Positions 8,184 through 14,629 of a stretch of 23,258 nucleotides of DNA are shown here, in pieces. Within the stretch, counting starts at the first letter, position 1. Every line of letters begins with the position of its first letter. The translations under genes and the position numbers were made by a program. Under the pieces are notes generated by a model, which was not told where the DNA came from, did no database searches, and saw only the letters and a program-made list of their open reading frames with translations. This DNA is from a virus, in IMG/VR virus record IMGVR_UViG_3300045258_000176, positions 1-23,258 of that record; one strand, 5' to 3'.

Positions 8184-8353
8184 CAGTCCTCCCAGATGAA
8201 CAGTGAGGAGAACTGGGTGAGGTCGACCAGGTTGCGTGGCGTGCCGGCGGTGTCAACGACATCGTCGATGGGATCGTCGTCACCCTGGGCCGAGGTCGGC
8301 ATCGTCGTACCGGGTGTCATCTGCTCCATCGACCAGAAGCGATCCTCGGCCAC
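8183..8353 (-). CDS. Small acidic protein, 56 aa
   Basis: The frame begins GTG at 8353 and ends TGA at 8183. A perfect AGGAGG lies at 8363-8358, four bases upstream, overlapping the stop of the collar gene (TAG at 8364-8362). The stop overlaps the next start as TGATG. The translation begins MAEDRFWSMEQMTPGTTMPT, has an Asp-rich middle (GDDDPIDDVVD) and ends FSSLFIWED. The precise fit between neighbours, strong ribosome-binding site and matched overlaps argue strongly that it is translated. There is no recognisable domain. Small acidic proteins in this position can be assembly chaperones or connectors, but that is speculation. Confidence 0.75.
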   Translation of the reverse strand: MAEDRFWSMEQMTPGTTMPTSAQGDDDPIDDVVDTAGTPRNLVDLTQFSSLFIWED

Positions 8354-8361
8354 GATCCCTC

Positions 8362-9780
8362 CTACAACTTCACGTACAGGTTGACCGCATGCGTCGGCTG
8401 GTACATCGAGATCGGCGTCCCGGCGCCGGTGTTGCCGATCGTGATGCCGGTGCCGGCGTACTTGTTGAAGTCCGGCGGCTCGGTGTAGACGTGCTCCAGG
8501 GGCTCGTTGGAAGGCACCGGGTGGCGGTTGTTGTGGAACTGCCAGGGGCGGATGTAGGCGTACGGCCCGGCCTGCGGGTGCATGTGCCCGGGGTCGTTGA
8601 GGGGGTGGGTGTGTGGCGGCAGGTTGGCCACCGAGATGGCGACGCTGGGATCGCCGACGGACCCGAAGAGCCCGAGCCCGGCGCCGGCGTAGGCCAACGT
8701 CATGCCGCGCAGGTCGGGCATCCTGACCTGACCGCCCTGCGATCCGTAGCGCGACCCGATCAGCGCTGCCAGCTGCGCCGTGTCACCTGAGGTGTTGATC
8801 CACTGGCCCACCGGGGCGATGAACCCGACCGGCGCCGACGTGGCCAGCGAATGGACAAGGGCCCCCGTCGGAAGCGACGACTCGGAGGCGTTGTAGACCC
8901 TGAACGACTGCCAGTTCGATGTCGTGCCATCACCGTCGCCCTTCTGCCACATGCCGGTGCTCGACCCACCCTGGGCACGGTCGACATAGGTGTCGCCCTT
9001 GCGCCCAACGACATTGCCGTTGGGGTTCCCGGTGCCGAACTTGAGGTTGTCGGCGTACAGCTGGCCCTCACCGTTGATGTAGGCCAGCTCGTTCGCTGCG
9101 GTCCCCTGGACCTGGAGGAGCTTCTGGGTCGCAGGGTTGTTCGCCCGCGCTCGCAGGACGAGTACGGACAGCGTCTCGTCGACCGCCTTCAGCACCAAGC
9201 TCGTGGCCCACTCCATGGCCGCTGCAGCTGTCCGGCGGAGCTTGCTGTCGGTCCACGAGAGAGTACCGTCGGCAGCGATGTTGAGGGACCCACTCGGGCC
9301 AACGGTCGAAACTACAGTGTCGGTGTTGGTGTCGTAGACCCGCGAGAAGCTCGACGGCATCGACGGGGCCTTGAGGATGATGTGCCCACCGAGCACCGAC
9401 GTCGAGCCCGGCGGGACGTAGACAGCACCGAGCGGGGCGAAGGTGTCGAAGTCGAACTTGTTGAACAGGGCGTTGGGCGAGGACGCACCGGCGATGTTGA
9501 CCAGCACGCCCTGGTTGGAGACGGCGATGAGATCAAAGCGGGCGTTACCGCCACCGTTGGCGACTGTGACGGTGGCGGCGTTGAACCGCACTGGTGCATC
9601 GCGGATGAGGGCGATGCCGGCAGCGACCTGAACCGAAGGCCCCGGCGTACCAAGAGCGGTGACCTCACCGCCGCTGACGACACCCGTGCGCCGGTTGCCG
9701 AGCGCCTGGAAGTCGAAGTCGTCAGGCTCGGCCTGATCGAGGTACGCAACGTCGGGAGCGTTCGGAACGCTGTACTTCAA
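8362..9780 (-). CDS. Tail collar-domain fibre protein, 472 aa
   Basis: I place the start at TTG 9780 (LKYSVPNAPDVAYLDQAEPD), four bases after the previous stop. GGAGAG lies seven bases upstream, and the alternative ATG at 9843 would add 21 shadow residues overlapping the upstream gene by 59 bases. Residues 30-140 form an N-terminal domain (GVVSGGEVTALGTPGPSVQV, then LGAVYVPPGSTSVLGGHIIL) typical of phage tail proteins that dock to the virion. Residues about 315-365 carry the phage tail collar signature: PVGQWINTSGD followed by MPDLRGMTLAYAG. The C-terminus has the matching LPPHTHPLNDPGHMHP motif (387-402) and ends YQPTHAVNLYVKL. Collar-domain proteins form short fibres whose His-rich HxH motifs can bind metal ions along the shaft. 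The likely role is in receptor contact. Confidence 0.88.
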   Translation of the reverse strand: MKYSVPNAPDVAYLDQAEPDDFDFQALGNRRTGVVSGGEVTALGTPGPSVQVAAGIALIRDAPVRFNAATVTVANGGGNARFDLIAVSNQGVLVNIAGASSPNALFNKFDFDTFAPLGAVYVPPGSTSVLGGHIILKAPSMPSSFSRVYDTNTDTVVSTVGPSGSLNIAADGTLSWTDSKLRRTAAAAMEWATSLVLKAVDETLSVLVLRARANNPATQKLLQVQGTAANELAYINGEGQLYADNLKFGTGNPNGNVVGRKGDTYVDRAQGGSSTGMWQKGDGDGTTSNWQSFRVYNASESSLPTGALVHSLATSAPVGFIAPVGQWINTSGDTAQLAALIGSRYGSQGGQVRMPDLRGMTLAYAGAGLGLFGSVGDPSVAISVANLPPHTHPLNDPGHMHPQAGPYAYIRPWQFHNNRHPVPSNEPLEHVYTEPPDFNKYAGTGITIGNTGAGTPISMYQPTHAVNLYVKL

Positions 9781-9784
9781 CGGG

Positions 9785-10063
9785 TCACTCTCCGTCCGGC
9801 TCCACCCTGGTCCCGTATCCGTTCTCGACCATGAAGTCGACATCGCTCGCCGGCAGCTCCTGAACTACACCGGCGCTGAAGTTGTACGACGCCCCTGACG
9901 GCAGGGTCAGGATCGCTGACTGGGTGGCTTGCACCATCTGCAGCTCCGAGGGCGCCTCAGGATCGGGCCCGTGAGCGCCCTCCTCCGCCGGCGGATCGAC
10001 GACGCGATCGGGCTCCTCGACGTCCTGCGCCTCTGGTTCCTCGGCGGCCTTCTTGGTTGCCAT
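9785..10063 (-). CDS. Small acidic protein of the head/tail junction region, 92 aa
   Basis: ATG at 10063 has AGGAGAG five bases upstream. Residues 1-40 are a low-complexity, Glu/Pro/Asp-rich tail (EEPEAQDVEEPDRVVDPPAE). Residues 43-90 form a compact beta-like domain (AILTLPSGASYNFSAGVVQE, then DVDFMVENGYGTRVEP). The protein has no membrane segment or signal. Its gene lies two genes downstream of the capsid gene, where phages often encode decoration, head-completion or connector proteins. The terminal phrase about a residue-level gatekeeper is typical of short head proteins I have seen, but I cannot name the family. A head decoration or joining role is a guess. Confidence 0.7.
   Translation of the reverse strand: MATKKAAEEPEAQDVEEPDRVVDPPAEEGAHGPDPEAPSELQMVQATQSAILTLPSGASYNFSAGVVQELPASDVDFMVENGYGTRVEPDGE
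9788..9793 (-). promoter_or_regulatory. Ribosome-binding site supporting a TTG start
   Basis: GGAGAG lies seven bases before TTG 9780 and ends immediately before the upstream stop codon. It decides the start of the collar-domain gene in favour of TTG over an upstream ATG at 9843. Confidence 0.55.
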
Positions 10064-10076
10064 CAGAACTCTCCTC

Positions 10077-10487
10077 TCACATCTGGGACTCGGCGAGCTG
10101 ATCGACCAGGAGGCCGCGCTCGTGGAGGTAGCGGTAGATGTCGGCGGGCACCCGATAGCGCCTGTTCTTCTTCAACTCGATCGGGCGCTCGGTGCCGCCG
10201 TAGTAGACGGGCCCGATGTCGGTGTGCACACGGACGATGTGCGTATCGGCTTCCGGGTCGAGGATCTCGACACCGAGGTCGACGATCGCATCAACCGTCT
10301 CGACGTTGCGCAGTACGTGGTCGCGGTGGAGCGACGCTGTCGTGGTCAGCACTTCACCGTGCTCCAGGTCATCGAAGGAGATGTCGTCATCGGCGCCGGG
10401 GTCGTAGTCGTCGACCAGGTGCGGATCGATCGGCGCCTCCACCTCGCCGACTTCGGTGATCGGGACCGGGGGCTTGGGATTGGCCAT
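10077..10487 (-). CDS. Putative head-associated protein, 136 aa
   Basis: ATG at 10487 is preceded by AAGGA, and the TGA at 10077 lies 13 bases before the next start. The first half is very acidic (VDDYDPGADDDISFDDLEHG). The second half is a compact basic-aromatic domain with IRVHTDIGPVYYGGTERPIE-like strands (here IVRVHTDIGPVYYGG) and the helix ADIYRYLHERGLLVDQL. It is the first gene after the capsid gene and its hairpin. By position it may be a head-completion, adaptor or decoration protein. No family is recognised, so this is positional inference only. Confidence 0.7.
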   Translation of the reverse strand: MANPKPPVPITEVGEVEAPIDPHLVDDYDPGADDDISFDDLEHGEVLTTTASLHRDHVLRNVETVDAIVDLGVEILDPEADTHIVRVHTDIGPVYYGGTERPIELKKNRRYRVPADIYRYLHERGLLVDQLAESQM

Positions 10488-10550
10488 GAAGTGTCCTTGT
10501 GGTCGGTGTGTACGTAGGCGAACACCACGGTAGTCCGCCCCCCGTCAGTG

Positions 10551-10591
10551 GCGTTGGAACGCAACGAGGGGGCCCCGGCGGACCCCCTCGT
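10551..10591 (-). terminator. Hairpin terminator after the major capsid gene
   Basis: In the 122-base gap after the capsid stop, arms at 10564-10572 and 10583-10591 form a perfect 9-bp GC-rich stem (ACGAGGGGG with CCCCCTCGT) around a 10-base loop. A second small hairpin (GCGTT GG AACGC) follows at 10551-10562. No U-tract follows, so it could be an actinobacterial-type terminator, an attenuator that keeps capsid mRNA more abundant than downstream genes, or an mRNA-stabilising element. The gap otherwise shows no gene. Confidence 0.55.
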
Positions 10592-10609
10592 CGTGCGCTT
10601 GAACGGCGC

Positions 10610-11743
10610 TCAGTTCGAGACCATCGACACCACGGCCTGAGGCGTGATCGCCCCGAAGCCGTAGATCGAGTACCACGCCAGAGCGTGCTCACGCCCGAAG
10701 TCGAGCACGCCACCGTCGCGCAGCTCGACCGGCAGGGAGATCGCATGACCGAAGGCGTTGTCGCCGATCATGATCCCGTAGTACTCATCGAAGCCAGCTC
10801 CGATAGAAGCCTTCTTGACCTGCGTCGTCTCGATGAACACAACGTCATTGAGTCTGCCGATCTCACCGAGCATGAAGTTCCCGGGAGCGGCGTACTTCGA
10901 CACCTCGATGAACTCGGGCGTGTCCCGCAGCGCACGGCTCTGGTGCGGGTGCAGGAAGGAGACGTAGGTCTCACCGAGACGAGGGATGTTCAGCGACGCC
11001 AACATCTCCACAGCGTCCTTGACGGTGTACGTCGTGAACTTGTAGGCCTCCTTGCCAGCCGTGCCGTCAGCGGCATCGATGGCTGCCTGGTTCGGGGCCT
11101 TGGTGCCTGGGTCGTAGATGTTGGTCGAAGGACCCTGGTACGGAGCAGCGAGCCGGTAGCCGAAGGCCACGTTGCCCGCCGCCGCCAGCAGCGTGTTGCG
11201 GGCCTGGATGTCCATCGACTGTGCCATGTGGCGGCCGAGGAGCCGGGAGCCCGACGCCATGATGTCGTCGAACGACGCATGGAGCAGCAGCTCCGACACG
11301 GCGATGGCGTAGCCCTGCTCACCGACACTGATGCGGTACTGGAAGGCCGACAGGGCCTTCGTCGTCATACGCACACCTTCAGTGAGTGCCGCACCAGCAA
11401 CCTGATCGACGGGAAGGTTGTTGTACTTCATGAAGTTCACGGTCAGGCCGGGCTGGACGCCCAGCTCAGTCTTCTTGACCGCGAACTGCTCGAAGCGAAG
11501 GATCGGCATCGCCTCGAAGAGGATCTCCTTCGACCAGATGGCCTGGATCGCCGGCGTCATCGCCGTTGAACCAGTGATGGCGGTGCCCTGCGGGTAGCCG
11601 TCGGTCACCATCCCGCTCGGAGCGGGGGCGGCCTGGACGCCGAGGAAGGCACCTCCAGTGGGGACGGCAGCGGGGTTGTTCCCCCCGGACACGCCTGAGT
11701 ACAGGTTCCCAGTGCCCGAGACGGCACCCGAGATGTCGGGCAT
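10610..11743 (-). CDS. Major capsid protein, N4-gp56 type, 377 aa
   Basis: ATG at 11743 has a strong AGGAGG five bases upstream, as expected for the most abundant virion protein. The first 60 residues are a Gly/Ala/Pro-rich arm. The core begins near residue 66 with IQAIWSKEILFEAMPILRFE, then PGLTVNFMKYNNL (98-110), a Leu-rich helix around 149-190 (SELLLHASFDD, ARNTLLAAAGNVAFG), YVSFLHPHQSRALRD (260-274), FIETTQ (303-308) and the C-terminal YGFGAITPQAVV. These match the N4-gp56 family of HK97-fold capsid proteins as I know it. About 415 such subunits per T=7 shell is typical, though the triangulation here is unknown. No prohead protease gene is visible, and the scaffold gene lies directly upstream. 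Confidence 0.9.
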   Translation of the reverse strand: MPDISGAVSGTGNLYSGVSGGNNPAAVPTGGAFLGVQAAPAPSGMVTDGYPQGTAITGSTAMTPAIQAIWSKEILFEAMPILRFEQFAVKKTELGVQPGLTVNFMKYNNLPVDQVAGAALTEGVRMTTKALSAFQYRISVGEQGYAIAVSELLLHASFDDIMASGSRLLGRHMAQSMDIQARNTLLAAAGNVAFGYRLAAPYQGPSTNIYDPGTKAPNQAAIDAADGTAGKEAYKFTTYTVKDAVEMLASLNIPRLGETYVSFLHPHQSRALRDTPEFIEVSKYAAPGNFMLGEIGRLNDVVFIETTQVKKASIGAGFDEYYGIMIGDNAFGHAISLPVELRDGGVLDFGREHALAWYSIYGFGAITPQAVVSMVSN

Positions 11744-11779
11744 TGGCTCCTCCTATGGAGTGATTGTGGAAGAAGCTGC

Positions 11780-12640
11780 TCAGCGCCCGCTGTAGAACTG
11801 GCGCTTGGCTGCTTCACGGAGTTGAGCCTGATGCTGTGCGTATACCTGGGGCGTCATCGCCCGGATCTGTTCGGCTGTGAAGCTCTGCTGTTGTGGAACG
11901 ACGTCCGCTGGCCCCCCCATGGGAGCCGTCACACCCGCACCTCTCATGCCGGTGTAGGACTGCTGCTGGACGGCTTGGACATCATTGACGATGGAGTTTG
12001 TGCGCTCCACCATCGCGACGATAGCCGCATCGATCTCCTCGGGGCTGTTGCCGGACACGAAGTCGAGCAGCTGCGGCATGATCTGTGACCCGAACTCGCG
12101 CAGCTTGTCGGAGCGGTACTGGAGGAGGGAGCCGAGGCGGCGCTCCTGCTCCAACATCGCCTCGGCCGCCTGGCGCTCCTCCTCCAGCTGGCGGAAGCGC
12201 TCCTGAGTCGTGGCCTCCATCGTCTCCAGACGAGTACGGAGGTCCATCTCCTCCAGCTCCTTCGCCTTGCGAGCGTCCTCGGCTGCCTGCTCAGCGGCCT
12301 TCTGGGCGTCGAGGGCGGCCTGGCGCTCGGAGGCCAGGGTGTCGAACTGCTGCTCCATGGCGTTGAGGCGGTTGTAGAGCTTGGACTTCTCCTGCTCACG
12401 GGCCGCTTCGAGGTCGGCGGCGGTGAACATCACGGCGTTGTTGCCGGTGGACACCGGGACCTGCTGCGGCGGAGTCTGGGTGCCGTTGCCAGTGCGACGC
12501 GACGAGATCGCCGGCTGCTGGACGCCGGAGATGAAGCCGTCGCCGGTCTCACCGGTGACGAGGGCGGGGTCGATGGTGTTGTTCCCGACGAGAGGGTCGA
12601 CGGTGACGGAGTTGGGGTCGTGGGCGGGAGCGTTTGACAT
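11780..12640 (-). CDS. Putative capsid scaffolding protein, coiled-coil, 286 aa
   Basis: The gene runs ATG 12640 to TGA 11780 and sits between the portal and the capsid genes, the classical location of a scaffold. Residues 74-172 are a long, highly charged helix with heptad character (EKSKLYNRLNAMEQQFDTL, then RLETMEATTQERFRQLEEER). The N-terminus (1-70) is Pro/Thr/Gly-rich and disordered, and the C-terminus (SFTAEQIRAMTPQVYAQHQA) ends in a basic helix, KRQFYSGR, which could contact the capsid protein. No catalytic motif of a protease is seen. The ribosome-binding site is weak (AGGACA about 12 bases upstream). Scaffold is inferred from composition and position. Confidence 0.8.
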   Translation of the reverse strand: MSNAPAHDPNSVTVDPLVGNNTIDPALVTGETGDGFISGVQQPAISSRRTGNGTQTPPQQVPVSTGNNAVMFTAADLEAAREQEKSKLYNRLNAMEQQFDTLASERQAALDAQKAAEQAAEDARKAKELEEMDLRTRLETMEATTQERFRQLEEERQAAEAMLEQERRLGSLLQYRSDKLREFGSQIMPQLLDFVSGNSPEEIDAAIVAMVERTNSIVNDVQAVQQQSYTGMRGAGVTAPMGGPADVVPQQQSFTAEQIRAMTPQVYAQHQAQLREAAKRQFYSGR

Positions 12641-12670
12641 GGTGGTGGGTGTCCTGTGTGAGCGTGTGGG

Positions 12671-14362
12671 CTAGGTCGCCCTGGTGTTCTCTGGGTTGCG
12701 GTACTGGGCCAACTTGCCTCCGTAGGCCCGTTCGACGAGATCGGCGGCCATGGCCTGGATCTCCGGGGTGACCATCGGGCCCGGCAGAGACGGGCCCTGG
12801 GCGGCGGTGGAGGTGACCGACCCGCCCTCATCATCAGGCGGCACGATGCCGCCCTCGGGAGCGCCGGGTATGACGCCGGTGACGAGCTGCACGGCAGCAG
12901 CGATGGCGCTGGTGAGCATCGACAGAGCGCCGGCGTCCTTGGCGTCCTCGACCTGCTCGGCGGCAATCTCGTCGAGCTTCTCCCGCGGCATGTCCTCGCC
13001 GAGGTCGCGCAGCGCGCCCTCCTTGGACTCCAGCCCGAGGCCCATCTTGGCCTGGATCTCGTTGAGCTTGACGAGGATGTCGACCGGCAGCGGGGGCGGC
13101 CAGTGGATCGAGGTCTCGTAGGTGTTGGGGTCCGCCGGGTCGAGCACCATCGGCTGACCGGCCTCGGGCCGCGCCGACTCCATCGGGTTGTACTGCAGGA
13201 CCACCGGCTCCTTCTGGGCCAGGGTCAGGATGATCAGTTCATTGATCTTGCGGAACAGCTTCGACAGGTTCGTCGTCTTGCGGTCGTAGCGGTTCATCAG
13301 CGGCTGGTACTGGATGTGCAGTGCCACACCGCTGGTGTTGCTGATCGGCTGCATCTGGCCGAGCGCCTGCTCGGGCACTCCGGTCATCTCGTGCATCGCA
13401 CGTTTGATGTAGTCCATGTACGCCAGCGGGCCGTTCAGCTCGACGAGCCCCTGGAGGTTGGTCATCGACGCTTCCTTCGGCAGCGTGATGACGCGGCTGG
13501 CGCCCTTCTCGATGTTGGACAGCTTGGCGCCCACAACGACGGTGAGGGGAGCAGCGTGGTAGTTGATGATGTCGGATACTTCGAGAGCCTTCTCGTTCAG
13601 CTCCCGGTTGAGGGGTATGACACTGTCGATGTCAGGCAGGCCCCACGGTGATCCAGGTACAACGATGTTGGGCTGATAGGCGATGGGTATGACCCCGAGC
13701 GGGTTCGGGCGCGCATCGATCAGGCGGTCATTGACGAACTCCTGGATCTCAATGTCGGTGATCAGCTCGGTGTACGTGTAGACCTGGCGCTCACCTGTCG
13801 GCGCCGTGTTCCAGAACCTGTACTTCATCTTGAAGGCGATCATCCGTTGACGGTCGTGCGGATGCCACTGCGGGAAGCACTGTGCTGCATTGAGCGGGAT
13901 GATGCGGACACGTCCCGGATGGAGGCGGCCGGCTGGATCGACGAAGGGGTCCTCGTACGCCACCTTGACGAACATGTCGCCGCTCACACCACCGTGGACA
14001 CCGATCTCCCACAGCACAGCGTCCTTGTCGTTGTCCTGCTCCCACACCCGGTTGAGCGCCGGCAGGATGATCGACTGCGTCGCCGCTGGGCAGCGGAAGC
14101 CGATGCCCTTGCCGAGCGTGAAGCTGGTGATGTAGTCGCTGAGCGCCCGCACGTAGTTGAAGCTGAACTGCGGTTCGCCGATCTCGCGCATGTGGCTCTG
14201 CATGTGCCCGAGGTAGTGCGCCCAGTACAGGGCGTAGCGGCTCAGGCGCGGTCCGTGGACCTCGAACTCCTCGTCCGCCAGCTCGACCAGACCGAGCGGC
14301 GAGACCTGGATCGTGAGGTCACCGGAAGCGGCTCTGTAGCTGGGCGGATGGAAGGACAGCAC
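12671..14362 (-). CDS. Portal protein, SPP1 gp6-like, 563 aa
   Basis: The portal forms the dodecameric ring at the capsid vertex through which DNA is packaged and ejected. Characteristic stretches are GSPWGLPDIDSVIPLNRELN (237-256), SDIINYHAAPLTVVVGAKLS (263-282) and MTGVPEQALGQMQPISNTSG (326-345), all typical of the gp6-like portals of high-GC Gram-positive phages. The last 100 residues are an acidic then Pro/Gly-rich tail. The start is GTG at 14362. Its ribosome-binding site is weak (AGGACTAGG, over 10 bases upstream), so the exact N-terminus is less certain. It is followed 30 bases later by the scaffold gene. Confidence 0.92.
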   Translation of the reverse strand: MLSFHPPSYRAASGDLTIQVSPLGLVELADEEFEVHGPRLSRYALYWAHYLGHMQSHMREIGEPQFSFNYVRALSDYITSFTLGKGIGFRCPAATQSIILPALNRVWEQDNDKDAVLWEIGVHGGVSGDMFVKVAYEDPFVDPAGRLHPGRVRIIPLNAAQCFPQWHPHDRQRMIAFKMKYRFWNTAPTGERQVYTYTELITDIEIQEFVNDRLIDARPNPLGVIPIAYQPNIVVPGSPWGLPDIDSVIPLNRELNEKALEVSDIINYHAAPLTVVVGAKLSNIEKGASRVITLPKEASMTNLQGLVELNGPLAYMDYIKRAMHEMTGVPEQALGQMQPISNTSGVALHIQYQPLMNRYDRKTTNLSKLFRKINELIILTLAQKEPVVLQYNPMESARPEAGQPMVLDPADPNTYETSIHWPPPLPVDILVKLNEIQAKMGLGLESKEGALRDLGEDMPREKLDEIAAEQVEDAKDAGALSMLTSAIAAAVQLVTGVIPGAPEGGIVPPDDEGGSVTSTAAQGPSLPGPMVTPEIQAMAADLVERAYGGKLAQYRNPENTRAT

Positions 14363-14420
14363 GCAGGCGGAGCCTAGTCCTGGACCTTTCCGCTACGTGA
14401 GACACGCACCGGAGGTGTGC

Positions 14421-14615
14421 TTACAGCACCATCCACGCGAGAGCCATGCAGGCCAGACCGACGGAGACCACCGTGGCCCACAACGCACGGGGCTGGATCG
14501 CCCATGCCACCACCGCCCCGATGATGAACAGGATGAAGGCGACCAAGAACATCACATCGGCGAAGTCGCCGTTGCCAGTCCAGATGCCGTCGCTGGTGGC
14601 CAGTAGTGAGGTCAT
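14421..14615 (-). CDS. Two-TM small membrane protein, holin-like in size, 64 aa
   Basis: I use ATG 14615 (MTSLLATSDGIW) because AAGGAG lies five bases upstream. An ATG at 14633 overlaps the previous stop as ATGA but has no ribosome-binding site. Residues 18-39 (FADVMFLVAFILFIIGAVVAW) and 44-64 (ALWATVVSVGLACMALAWMVL) are two hydrophobic helices joined by a short QPR turn. This two-TM layout is compatible with a holin, but no endolysin is adjacent, and small membrane proteins are common in such phages. The lysis role is only a possibility. TAA ends it at 14421, 58 bases before the portal start. Confidence 0.75.
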   Translation of the reverse strand: MTSLLATSDGIWTGNGDFADVMFLVAFILFIIGAVVAWAIQPRALWATVVSVGLACMALAWMVL

Positions 14616-14620
14616 GGGGG

Positions 14621-14626
14621 CTCCTT
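14621..14626 (-). promoter_or_regulatory. Ribosome-binding site of the two-TM protein
   Basis: AAGGAG lies five bases before ATG 14615, and selects that ATG over the one at 14633. Confidence 0.6.
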
Positions 14627-14629
14627 GGT

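Noticed and set aside
9781-9843. ATG start at 9843 for the collar protein
   Set aside because: It would overlap the upstream gene by 59 bases and add a Ser/Arg/Thr-rich stretch; TTG 9780 has GGAGAG at a good distance and gives a typical N-terminus.
10499-11569. Plus-strand open frame of 356 codons opposite the capsid gene
   Set aside because: Composition is shadow-like (Asp/Val/Arg/His) and the capsid frame on the other strand has family motifs and a strong ribosome-binding site.
14401-14420. Imperfect inverted repeat before the portal gene
   Set aside because: Only about five consecutive pairs form, with mismatches beyond, so it is within chance expectation for this base composition.
14421-14615. 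Firm holin assignment for the two-TM protein
   Set aside because: No endolysin or other lysis gene is adjacent and the sequence has no family signature beyond two hydrophobic helices.
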